Assembly: GCF_000445445.1 (NCBI RefSeq)
Contig: NZ_ASXP01000005.1
Coordinates: 496,053 to 560,052, forward strand
Reading direction: 5' to 3'
DNA length: 64,000 nt
Source: Sporomusa ovata DSM 2662
GTDB taxonomy: Bacteria; Bacillota; Negativicutes; Sporomusales; Sporomusaceae
A model generated the notes under the pieces. It was not told where the DNA came from and ran no database searches. It saw only the letters and a program-made list of their open reading frames with translations. The translations under genes were made by a program, and so were the position numbers. This document shows, piece by piece, positions 36,213 through 43,662 of this stretch; the first letter of the stretch is position 1; the number at the start of each line of letters is the position of its first letter.

Positions 36213-36922
36213 AGGGGAAAATTATGGGCAATCGGCAGAACGGCAAGATAGGCGCTTTGCAGGTTCAGTTTGCAACGCTCGGCAGTTGCTTTGGCATTAT
36301 ATGCGTAATCGGTATGAGTCCTTGGAATCAATTTTGGTGTGTCGGTCGTTCCGCCGGATAAGAGCAAAAGAGCAGTGTCTCGGTACGAAGGTCCTTCCAG
36401 GTCTACCGGAGGCATACTGATATCGGCAAGGTTGATGGAATTTTCGCTTTTACCGTCTGTTATAATGAATTTAACCGCAGGATGCTTCTTCACCAGTTGA
36501 TCCGCCATTTTTTTATAGTCAAAACCAAGGAAGGTAACAGGAATAATGTAGGCAACCGGTTTTGCGAGAGTAAAGATTCCGTCAAGTTCGGTTTCCCGGT
36601 GGGCGGGCAGTGAAAGGACCGGTACAGCGCCAATGCGAAACAGGGCAAAGCAGGTAATAACGAACGAAATGCGGTTCGGGAGCTGCACAACCACATTATC
36701 GCCTTTCTTGATTCCCATAGTGAAAAAACCGGCTGCAAGTTCATCCACCTTGTGGTCAAGCTCTTTATAGGTGAGTCTGGTGTCATCTTCAACAAGCGCA
36801 ATTCTGTTCTGATATTTTTCAGCCCATAATTTTAATTGCTGGCCAAGAGTTAATTTTTCCCAATAACCGAGTTGTTCGTATTTTATTGCAGCATTATCAA
36901 ACCATTCCTTGTCTGCTTTCAT
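36107..36922 (-). CDS. salicylate-AMP ligase, N-terminal part (frameshifted fusion gene)
   Basis: Begins MKADKEWFDNAAIKYEQLGY, then LWAEKYQNRIALVEDDTRLT, VVQLPNRISFVITCFALFRIGA, PVLSLPAHRE and the ATP-loop LLLLSGGTTDTPKLIPRTH, all typical of EntE/YbtE/PchD-type aryl-acid adenylating enzymes. About 239 residues are homologous, ending at LPIAHNFPLCC; the last ~33 are off-frame. Adding one C after TGCTGC restores PGVLGTLSVGGKVVLCKT and joins the downstream frame. Start ATG has GAAGGAGG 6 bases upstream and overlaps the stop of a 44-codon gene. The reassembled protein would be about 993 residues. Confidence 0.88.
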   Translation of the reverse strand: MKADKEWFDNAAIKYEQLGYWEKLTLGQQLKLWAEKYQNRIALVEDDTRLTYKELDHKVDELAAGFFTMGIKKGDNVVVQLPNRISFVITCFALFRIGAVPVLSLPAHRETELDGIFTLAKPVAYIIPVTFLGFDYKKMADQLVKKHPAVKFIITDGKSENSINLADISMPPVDLEGPSYRDTALLLLSGGTTDTPKLIPRTHTDYAYNAKATAERCKLNLQSAYLAVLPIAHNFPLCCLEFWGPCRSAARSSCAKPQALMKRSRLLRKRG

Positions 36923-37053
36923 TTTATGCCTCCTTCTCTAATCTTAAGGTTTAATGTTCTTGCCGTATCGATATGTCTTCCCTTAAAAGGTCCCAACTTT
37001 TCTATCTGTTTGCCGGTAATGTAGAAAGTCTGGTTATTATAACAAAATCCCAT
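36919..37053 (-). CDS. 44-residue protein coupled to the ligase/synthase gene
   Basis: ATG 37051-37053 is preceded at 9 bases by AAGGAG, and the frame ends in TGA overlapping the ligase start (ATGA), so both signals of a translated, coupled gene are present. The product starts MGFCYNNQTFYITGKQIE and ends LNLKIREGGIK; it is basic, without a membrane helix or a recognised domain. It is not MbtH-like. It lies between cysE and the ligase in the operon. Function unknown. Confidence 0.5.
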   Translation of the reverse strand: MGFCYNNQTFYITGKQIEKLGPFKGRHIDTARTLNLKIREGGIK

Positions 37054-37101
37054 TTCACAGCTCTCCTTCCATCTGGCTCACTTCCCTGGCATTCACTTGT
37101 T

Positions 37102-37665
37102 CTATATAATTCCTTCTGTAGCATGGTGTAGGAGGGATAGATCAGTCCTTCTGCCACTCATTTTTACAATGCGCGGCGGCGAACCAACAACGGTGCAATC
37201 ACAAGGCACATCCCGATTTACAATAACCGTATGTGCTCCTATTTTACTTCCGCTCCCTACGGTTACCGGTCCCAATATGGTAGCTCCATGCCCTATAAAA
37301 ACATTATCCTTGATGGTAGGATGCCTTTTCCCTTTTTCCTTTCCCGTACCACCTAGTGTGACGTTATGGAACAACGTACAATTTCTGCCAATTTCCACTG
37401 TTTCACCAATTACCACGCCGCAACCATGGTCACAGAAAAAACCTGACTTGATTTTGGCGCCCGGATGAATTTCAATACCGGTAAAAAAGCGTGTCAGTTG
37501 AGAAAGAAACCGTGGTATAAATGGTATTGCCAGCCGATAAAGAGGATGTATCAGATATCTGTGAAAAACCATGGCGTGAAAAGAAGGATAAAGTAAAAAC
37601 TCCGCATTTCTACATGCAGGATCATTCCGGTAAATAGCTTTAATGTCTTCGATCAAAGCAAACAT
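37102..37665 (-). CDS. cysE: serine O-acetyltransferase
   Basis: Acetylates serine from acetyl-CoA to give O-acetylserine, the precursor of cysteine. The N-terminal helices (FALIEDIKAIYRNDPACRN) precede left-handed beta-helix hexapeptide repeats (IEIHPGAKIKSGFFCDHG, GVVIGETVEIGRNCTLFHN, VTLGGTGKEKGKRHPTI, VFIGHGATILGPVTVGSG). I start at ATG 37663-37665, which has GGTGGGA 5-6 bases upstream, giving 187 aa. Its place in the operon suggests extra cysteine for three cysteine-consuming modules. Confidence 0.9.
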   Translation of the reverse strand: MFALIEDIKAIYRNDPACRNAEFLLYPSFHAMVFHRYLIHPLYRLAIPFIPRFLSQLTRFFTGIEIHPGAKIKSGFFCDHGCGVVIGETVEIGRNCTLFHNVTLGGTGKEKGKRHPTIKDNVFIGHGATILGPVTVGSGSKIGAHTVIVNRDVPCDCTVVGSPPRIVKMSGRRTDLSLLHHATEGII

Positions 37666-37693
37666 TTTGATCCCACCCTTTTGCACTGTATGC

Positions 37694-38503
37694 TCAATAG
37701 TTATGGTGTTTTACTGAATGTTGAGCATTCCAAACGGTATACAAGCTTCTCTCACCATAATCGTTTCGCGATACTGCTCTAATTAATTCCGAGAGGTATT
37801 CTTCGCCCAAATTCTGTACAAAGAAGTGGTTGCCGTCAAATTCTTTAAGCGCAAATGGTCCGTCCGTCACTTCGTTCCAATACTTCATGATGGCTGCATT
37901 AGCTTCGTAATCGCGTTTTCCCGCGTGCGCAATAATAGGAAGATTCAGTTTCTGTCCCCGGTAGCAGTAACTTTCGTGAAGTCTGTAATCGCTTCTGATT
38001 ATGGGAAGTAAAAACTGGAGAATCTCTTTGTTTTCCATAATCTCTCTCGGTGTTCCGTTCAGCCTTTTCAGTTCCCCAATGAGAGCTTCGTCGTCCATAT
38101 GACTTTTGAACATTGATGGATCGGGGTGATGGGGCGCATGACGTCCGGCGACAATAAGCTTTTCAGGTTGAATCCCGTATTTGCACTTAAGTTGATATGC
38201 TGCTTCAAAGGCAATTATCGCTCCCATACTATGTCCGAAAAAGTAAAAGGGGCGGTTATTGATTGCAGTCATCAGTCCGGAAAGCAGTTCTTCAATTAAG
38301 CAGTCAAATTTTTCGAAACATGGTTCAGATATCCGCGTCCCTTTGCCCGGAAGCTCTACGGGTATGAACTCAACCGTAAGGCAGGATATAGTCCAATGTT
38401 TAAATGCCGCAGCACTTCCACCGGCATAGTGGAAGCAGAAAACTCTTGCCTTTTTGCTATCCCGGTTATAACCGAAGGGAAACCAGTTGTTTGTAATCTT
38501 CAT
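37694..38503 (-). CDS. type II thioesterase (YbtT-like)
   Basis: Editing alpha/beta-hydrolase that removes wrong or stalled acyl groups from carrier domains. The segments RVFCFHYAGGSAAAFKHW, VELPGKGTRI, the nucleophile motif FFGHSMGAIIAFE with Ser, GRHAPHHPD and the late His in FDGNHFF are typical of NRPS-associated TEII. The start at ATG 38501-38503 has GAGGAG 6 bases upstream; 269 aa is normal. It is the first gene of the siderophore operon, downstream of a Fur-box-like site at 38588-38606. It keeps the usual Ser, in contrast to the Cys of the TE domain at 18.7 kb. Confidence 0.9.
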   Translation of the reverse strand: MKITNNWFPFGYNRDSKKARVFCFHYAGGSAAAFKHWTISCLTVEFIPVELPGKGTRISEPCFEKFDCLIEELLSGLMTAINNRPFYFFGHSMGAIIAFEAAYQLKCKYGIQPEKLIVAGRHAPHHPDPSMFKSHMDDEALIGELKRLNGTPREIMENKEILQFLLPIIRSDYRLHESYCYRGQKLNLPIIAHAGKRDYEANAAIMKYWNEVTDGPFALKEFDGNHFFVQNLGEEYLSELIRAVSRNDYGERSLYTVWNAQHSVKHHNY

Positions 38504-38587
38504 AATCAACTCCTCAATGCTTAGACGTTTTACTTCTCATCTCTTTCCGTTATCAACTTGCATAATAAACCAAAAACTAGTACAATC

Positions 38588-38606
38588 GATAATGATAATC
38601 GTTCTT
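38588..38606. promoter_or_regulatory. Fur box between the siderophore operon and an AraC-type regulator gene
   Basis: GATAATGATAATCGTTCTT matches the 19-bp Fur consensus at 16 positions. It lies 85 bases before the minus-strand operon and about 30 bases before the plus-strand leader peptide, so it could control both directions. Confidence 0.75.
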
Positions 38607-38634
38607 ACTGTTTAAATTTTACAGGAGATACGAT

Positions 38635-38715
38635 ATGCAAGCAATAGGGACGACGTATATTCGTCTTGTCAAGGGCTATTTTCGTCTGACTACGGCATTG
38701 GTGGTGATTAAATGA
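38635..38715 (+). CDS. 26-residue leader peptide overlapping the AraC-type regulator start
   Basis: ATG at 38635 has AGGAGA 7-8 bases upstream, a better site than the regulator's own. The frame starts MQAIGTTYIRLVKGYF and ends in TGA at 38713-38715, overlapping the regulator ATG (ATGA). Such an arrangement usually gives translational coupling. It is too short to identify by family. Confidence 0.5.
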   Translation: MQAIGTTYIRLVKGYFRLTTALVVIK

Positions 38716-39680
38716 AAGATATAATAAAGGAAATGTATGAACCGTGCTTACTAAAAATGGGGTTTTATAGAATTAATGATAATAAACAATTTAATCAAGA
38801 AGGGACTTGCTATACTATTTCGCCGAAAAGAGGTAAAGGCAACTATTGGGTATATGCCTGCGATAATTTGTTCGCTATTTCGATTCTTGATTTAGTATTT
38901 TATGAAGATTTGTTTTTAGAGTACCCGCAGTCTCAATATTTGAGCATCAGCTATTATGACTCCGTTGCGGGAGAAGAACTAAATCCATATAAGTGTCTTT
39001 CGCATTCCTGCACCAAAGTTCATATCGGTTATAACAATTTATATCAAATCTCATGTCATAGAAATATTCCTATTTGTTGCACAAATATATCGATTATGCC
39101 CGAATATTACGAAGATTATCTCCATGCCAGATATCTGGGGGAATATGAAGATCTACGAAACGCCTTCATCAGTATAGACGGATCAACAGATTTTCCCGAA
39201 TTGGTATTTCTGTTAAAGCAAATAAAAAATTGCCGATCTACAGGCATATCGGCAAAGTTGTATTATGAAGGTAAAGTTGCGGAAGCCATTTCCCTCATCA
39301 TCCAAAAGGCAAAAACACAGCTCGCTTACACAGTCAAAAAGATATCCCAACAGGATTTAGACAGTTTGGAAGTCGTTATAGCATATATAGACGAGCACCT
39401 GGCCTTTAACATTCAGTTGGCTGTATTAGCTAGACTTGCCTGCATGGGGACAACAAAGCTGAAATACATTTTCAAAAAGATTTTTAAATCAACAATTTTC
39501 GAATACATATTAAAAAAACGTATGGATCACGCAGAGCATCTGCTGATGAGTACAGACCTGAATATCAATCAGATTTCTCAAAATGTTGGCTACAAAAAGG
39601 CGAGCAGTTTTTCAGATGCTTTCCGGAAAAAAACCGGATTATTACCTAACGAATACCGTAAAGCAGTCATGCCAAAATAA
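38712..39680 (+). CDS. AraC family transcriptional regulator
   Basis: The N-terminal ~200 residues are a sensing domain (MKDIIKEMYEPCLLKMGFY, KGNYWVYACDNLFAISILD). Two helix-turn-helix motifs follow: LAVLARLACMGTTKLKYIFKKIFK and NINQISQNVGYKKASSFSDAF-KKTGLLPNEYR. It is a clear paralogue of the regulator at 39975-40952. It is divergent from the siderophore operon with a shared Fur-like site, the arrangement expected of a YbtA/PchR-like activator responding to the siderophore. Ligand and targets are inferred. Confidence 0.88.
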   Translation: MKDIIKEMYEPCLLKMGFYRINDNKQFNQEGTCYTISPKRGKGNYWVYACDNLFAISILDLVFYEDLFLEYPQSQYLSISYYDSVAGEELNPYKCLSHSCTKVHIGYNNLYQISCHRNIPICCTNISIMPEYYEDYLHARYLGEYEDLRNAFISIDGSTDFPELVFLLKQIKNCRSTGISAKLYYEGKVAEAISLIIQKAKTQLAYTVKKISQQDLDSLEVVIAYIDEHLAFNIQLAVLARLACMGTTKLKYIFKKIFKSTIFEYILKKRMDHAEHLLMSTDLNINQISQNVGYKKASSFSDAFRKKTGLLPNEYRKAVMPK

Positions 39681-39754
39681 ATTCTTTTATAACTTTGATA
39701 AACAGATATTATGTATTCAATCTTTTGTCTTGAACAGGATTCTCATTTCTGGAT

Positions 39755-39852
39755 CGCATTGTTACCCAGTATGCCTCCAAGCGTATTGGCCCGGTCGGTG
39801 TTTGGTCAGTTTTAAATCACGGCGCCAGATTAACCCTTCCTCTGCCGCATAG
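39755..39852 (-). pseudogene. short remnant of a second RND permease gene
   Basis: The minus strand reads YAAEEGLIWRRDLKLT, nearly identical to YTAEEGLIWRRDLKPT of the permease at 11.7-14.1 kb, and at DNA level about 100 bases align with 12290-12390. The frame then breaks and stops. Only this block remains. Confidence 0.6.
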
Positions 39853-39916
39853 CCGCCTTCAATGGCGGCAATATCCGTTGTTAGTTTCCGAAGCTTCGCC
39901 GATATATGATAAAATA

Positions 39917-39955
39917 CAAAAAAGGTTGCACTTTTTAAAAGTGTAACCTTTTTTT
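39917..39955 (-). terminator. bidirectional terminator between two AraC-type genes
   Basis: AAAAAAAGGTTGCACTTTT pairs with AAAAGTGTAACCTTTTTTT. It lies 20 bases after the stop at 39975 of the minus-strand regulator, and downstream of the plus-strand regulator. Confidence 0.8.
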
Positions 39956-39974
39956 GTAATTGTGAAGGGTGATT

Positions 39975-40952
39975 TTATCCTTTTACCATGGATAACTTAC
40001 GGTATTCGTTAGGCAATAATCCTATGTTTTTGCGAAAGATTTCAGAAAAACTGCCCGCCATTTTGTAGCCGACAATTTGCGCAATCTGATTGATATTCAA
40101 GTCCGTACTCATCAGCAGATACTTAGCCTGGCTCAGCCGCTTGTTGAGAATGTATTCGGAAATTGTGGTTTTATAAACCCCTTTGAACGTGTATTTTAGC
40201 TTTGTTGTACCCATACAGGCGATTTTAGCCAGGGAATCCAAGCGAATCGCCTGGGCGAAATGATCGTCTATATACGCCGTAACCGCTTGCAGACTGTCCA
40301 AATCTTGCTGTGATATTCTTGGGGCCGGATAAACGTGTTGTGTTGTTTCCTTGTCCTTTTGCACGATAAGGGAAACGGCTTCCGCTACTTTGCTTTCAAA
40401 ATATAGTTTTTCCGCTATGCCGGTCAACCGGCAATTTTTTATTTGCTTCAACAGCAAGACCAATTCCGGGAAATCGATTGACCCGTCTATTCTGCTAAAA
40501 GCCTTTTGAGGATTCTCATACTCATCCGGATATTTGGCCCGCAAATAGTCTTCGTAATATTCCGGCATAATTGAAATGCTGGTAGAGCGGAGCGGAATAT
40601 TTTTATGATATAGCGCCTGATACAGGTTATTGTTGCCGACATGTCCCCTGATGCCGGAACAAACGAAACGTTTGCAGGGCTTTAGTTCTTCGCCGGAAAC
40701 CGATTCATAATAACCAATGTCTAAAAACCTGGGCTGTGGATACTCCAGATAAAAATCCTCGCAAAAGACAAAATCCAAAACCGAAATGGAAAATAGATTG
40801 GCAAACGTATAAACCCAATAATGTCCTTTGCCCTTTTCCGGCAACAGCGTAAAACAAGTCCATTCCCGGCTAAATCCCGTATTGCTGCCATCATAGTAAA
40901 AACCATTGCCCAGCATGAAGGCTTCATACATCTCTTTTTTTATATCGTTCAT
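39975..40952 (-). CDS. AraC family transcriptional regulator (paralogue)
   Basis: Same architecture as 38712-39680 and clearly homologous throughout (MNDIKKEMYEAFMLGNGFYY; KGHYWVYTFANLFSISVLDF; C-terminal LDSLAKIACMGTTKLKYTF and NINQIAQIVGYKMAGSFSEIF). I chose ATG 40950-40952 by alignment to the paralogue, since GATGGTGA corresponds to GGTGGTGA there; in-frame ATGs upstream (to 40991) are possible. It lies downstream of the TonB receptor, separated by a hairpin. The two copies probably arose by duplication and may respond to the same or related siderophores. Confidence 0.87.
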   Translation of the reverse strand: MNDIKKEMYEAFMLGNGFYYDGSNTGFSREWTCFTLLPEKGKGHYWVYTFANLFSISVLDFVFCEDFYLEYPQPRFLDIGYYESVSGEELKPCKRFVCSGIRGHVGNNNLYQALYHKNIPLRSTSISIMPEYYEDYLRAKYPDEYENPQKAFSRIDGSIDFPELVLLLKQIKNCRLTGIAEKLYFESKVAEAVSLIVQKDKETTQHVYPAPRISQQDLDSLQAVTAYIDDHFAQAIRLDSLAKIACMGTTKLKYTFKGVYKTTISEYILNKRLSQAKYLLMSTDLNINQIAQIVGYKMAGSFSEIFRKNIGLLPNEYRKLSMVKG

Positions 40953-41010
40953 CGTCATCACCATCGCTTCTTGGGGTGGTAATAAGCGCATTACACTAAC
41001 GGTAAGATAA

Positions 41011-41049
41011 ATCAGCAGAAAAAGCCAGTTGTTGACTTTTCTGCTGATT
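41011..41049 (-). terminator. hairpin after the TonB-dependent receptor gene
   Basis: ATCAGCAGAAAA and TTTTCTGCTGAT pair around an imperfect 14-base loop just after the receptor stop at 41056. The T-run on the minus strand is weak (TTTATCTT). Confidence 0.5.
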
Positions 41050-41055
41050 ATAGCG

Positions 41056-42972
41056 CTATATACGCCGGTCTATGCCGAAAACAAACTGCCTTGCTGATAC
41101 GGGATAGGCTCCCGTAAGGACAGATGTTTTATAGGAACCACGCAACTCATATGCTTCGTTCGTCAAGTTATATACTTTTAGGTAAGCGCGGGTATCCGGG
41201 TTTATCTTGTAGTTCATACCTAAATCAACTACCCAGTAAGCTTCTGACGAAAACGCCTGCAGATTGCGCCCGGTTGCGCCCCGGAGACTAAGGTCGGCAT
41301 TCCATTTGTCCTGTCCATATTGGAGACTCAGCCGGTAACCATTCGGCTGACTGTTGTTGATGTCAGCCTGATAGCTGCTTGCCCCCTGTTCTTTTTCCTC
41401 CACTTTGACATAAGAATAACCAGCTGTTATCTGCCACTGTGGTGATAATTGCCGTTTCAGACTAAGGTCCAGCCCTCTTCTTTTTTGTTCAGCCAGGTTT
41501 GCATATGTATAAATAGGAGCAGCGGTTGTCCCCAGATTTTGATTCGTTATCGCATCGTTAATATGGCTGGAAAACACACTAGCCTGAAGCTCGGTTCCTC
41601 CCGCCAGTATGGTGTTCATTCCTAGTGTAAGCACATCGCCGGTTTCCGGCCGGAGATTCAGATTGGGGATAACGATACCGTTCCCATATACTTCATCAAT
41701 AAACGGCACTTTGAAAACCTGCCCCCAGGATGCAAAAATATTGGTATTCTTATTAAGTTCACGATTTACCGAGATGCGGGCACTGGATTTATTGCCAAAC
41801 AGGCTATAGTTGTCATAGCGCATGCCCGCTGTCAACGACCAGTTTTGGGGCAGCCGCCAGTGATTTTCCAGAAAACCGGCCCGGTTGGTTATTGTTTTGC
41901 CGGTGATCCCCTGCTCGGGATTATCATATGCAGTCCGGCGCCAGGAAGCTCCCCCCAGCAAGGTGTAGGTATCACTGAGTTTCCAGGTTTGTTGCCATTC
42001 CGCACCGTCGGTTTGATTAGTAAACCGACCCCAATTTAAGTCCATACCGTATAGGTTGACCATATTTTCATAATTTTGAGTAGAATAGTTTCGGTACACT
42101 TTGATAAAATTATCGGCTCTTTCCCCTTGATTCCAGTGATAGGTCACTGCAACGTTGTTCTCTACATAGTTTTTCACCCCGGCCGGGAAATAATAATAAG
42201 GCTGTACTCGCTGATCCGGTATGACATTAAAGCCTTTCCGGCCGTCGACATGATCAACGGTTAAGGTAAGAGAACGCTCATTGCCCAAATCCTTATCCAG
42301 CCGCATATTAAATGCATCCTGATCAACTGCAGTATTCACGGCCCGTTCGACTTTGCCGCTGGAAGAATTTTTATAGTGATAGTCATCTTGGCGTTTGCGC
42401 TCAAAATTGATGCGGTAGCTGACATCACCGACTTTATTTTCCGTAGTCAGGTTGTACCGTCGCAAGCCCCAACTGCCGGTTTCTACTGAGTAATGGGTGC
42501 TCGCTTCGGAACCTTTACGTGTAATGATATTGATCACGCCGCCCACTGCATCGCTGCCATATAGCGCGGACGCAGGCCCTTTGACGATTTCAATCCGTTC
42601 AATGCTGTCCACAGTTGGCAAATAATAAAGGTCCGCACCGAATCTCCCCATATGCTGGCCGCCTTCCAGGTTGACTTTGCGGCCGTCAACCAAAAGGAGT
42701 ACCCGGTCGTCGCCGTTGATAAAAGGAATACTGGCGGTAGCGTCTTCCATCAGCGATATATTCGTTTTTTTCAAAACGTCAGGCACACTAGCCGCCCCGC
42801 TTTTGGCAATTTCTTCACGGGTAATAACTGTCACACTGGCTGCCGTTTCCGTCTTTTTTACCGGAATCCGGTTGGCAGTCACCACATATTCGTCCAGGCT
42901 GAATTCCTGTTCGTCGGCAAAAGCCGTCGATCCGGTCAATAATAAGGTCCCGCTCACCAGCATGCTAATCAA
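41056..42972 (-). CDS. TonB-dependent outer-membrane siderophore receptor
   Basis: Signal peptide (MLVSGTLLLTGSTAFA), a TonB-box-like stretch (EYVVTANRIPVKKTETAASVTV), plug domain (VPDVLKKTNISL, LLLVDGRKVN, IERIEIVKGPASALYGSDAVGGVINIITRK), then a beta-barrel ending in aromatic-terminated strands (ARQFVFGIDRRI). About 638 aa, usual for FyuA/FptA-size receptors. The open frame begins at TTG 42972 without a proper site, while a GTG with GAGGTGA at 42993-42995 is out of frame by one base across an A8 run (42985-42992). A ninth A would give the signal peptide start MKKKQKQRLISML. Confidence 0.9.
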   Translation of the reverse strand: MISMLVSGTLLLTGSTAFADEQEFSLDEYVVTANRIPVKKTETAASVTVITREEIAKSGAASVPDVLKKTNISLMEDATASIPFINGDDRVLLLVDGRKVNLEGGQHMGRFGADLYYLPTVDSIERIEIVKGPASALYGSDAVGGVINIITRKGSEASTHYSVETGSWGLRRYNLTTENKVGDVSYRINFERKRQDDYHYKNSSSGKVERAVNTAVDQDAFNMRLDKDLGNERSLTLTVDHVDGRKGFNVIPDQRVQPYYYFPAGVKNYVENNVAVTYHWNQGERADNFIKVYRNYSTQNYENMVNLYGMDLNWGRFTNQTDGAEWQQTWKLSDTYTLLGGASWRRTAYDNPEQGITGKTITNRAGFLENHWRLPQNWSLTAGMRYDNYSLFGNKSSARISVNRELNKNTNIFASWGQVFKVPFIDEVYGNGIVIPNLNLRPETGDVLTLGMNTILAGGTELQASVFSSHINDAITNQNLGTTAAPIYTYANLAEQKRRGLDLSLKRQLSPQWQITAGYSYVKVEEKEQGASSYQADINNSQPNGYRLSLQYGQDKWNADLSLRGATGRNLQAFSSEAYWVVDLGMNYKINPDTRAYLKVYNLTNEAYELRGSYKTSVLTGAYPVSARQFVFGIDRRI

Positions 42973-43056
42973 ACGCTGTTTTTGTTTTTTTTCACAACAT
43001 CACCTCATTCATTATGTAAAACAAATAAATAATTTTTACTGCGCAGATCCCAGTGT

Positions 43057-43662
43057 TTATATAATGCCGGCTTTGGCAAAATGCGCGCGCAATAGCCGCC
43101 TGCCCCACAAGCTGCCTAAATAGGCCGAAAACACCGTTAGCAGACAAACAACGGCAAGCATTGCGGGATTCATTAAATTCAGGCATTGTTGCAGTATAGC
43201 CAGTTGCTCCGCTCCGTTTGCCGCCTGTTGCGCTACATAGGACTCCTTCATAAAAGTAAGCGGAAAGCTTTCCCCCACGGCAAAGCCCAGCATATAACAG
43301 GCAAAACCGGTTGATGCCGCCACAAATTTTTGCCTGCCCAGCCAGACAAAGGCGATCTCGCCTAAAACGCCCCCCAAAAAGATGCTCAATCCAAACACGC
43401 CAGCCGGCGCCATGTTTAAAAAGACCAAGCCCAGTATCGCGCCGCTGATAACGAAAACACCACGCAGCGGCGCTTTGGCGATCATCAGCATAAAGATAAT
43501 TCCTCCCGGAATCCCTAAGATAACCGGCATAAAAATTAAAATTAAGGGAATCAGACCGATGGTAAATCCCAGTAACATAAAAATCCCAATGATCAAAGCA
43601 TTGAAAATGCCAATAGTGATCAAATGACGTACAGTTTGGCTGTTATTCCTAGTTGCCGCTAT
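43057..43662 (-). CDS. ECF transporter S component, MptD/Trep_Strep family
   Basis: Very hydrophobic protein with five or six helices (LITIGIFNALIIGIFMLLGF; GIPGGIIFMLMIAKAPLRG) and a basic motif near the C-terminus (GRRLLRAHFAKAGII), as in MptD/Trep_Strep substrate-binding components. The first ATG/GTG/TTG in frame is a TTG at 43623 without a ribosome binding site, and it would cut off the expected N-terminus (NSQTVRH). A perfect AGGAGGT at 43671-43677 sits 8 bases from an in-frame ATA at 43660-43662, which I take as a likely AUA start. The gene lies between ECF ATPase and receptor; the substrate may be an iron-siderophore or heme. Confidence 0.75.
   Translation of the reverse strand: MAATRNNSQTVRHLITIGIFNALIIGIFMLLGFTIGLIPLILIFMPVILGIPGGIIFMLMIAKAPLRGVFVISGAILGLVFLNMAPAGVFGLSIFLGGVLGEIAFVWLGRQKFVAASTGFACYMLGFAVGESFPLTFMKESYVAQQAANGAEQLAILQQCLNLMNPAMLAVVCLLTVFSAYLGSLWGRRLLRAHFAKAGII

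Noticed and set aside
34354..36420. Several plus-strand frames of 60-260 codons opposite the ligase/synthase and NRPS genes
   Set aside because: They are antisense shadows: no ribosome binding sites, no family resemblance, and the minus strand carries continuous homologous proteins.
36919..37053. MbtH-like protein, common beside siderophore NRPS genes
   Set aside because: The 44-residue product lacks the MbtH signature (three conserved Trp and NxExQxSxWP) and is too short.
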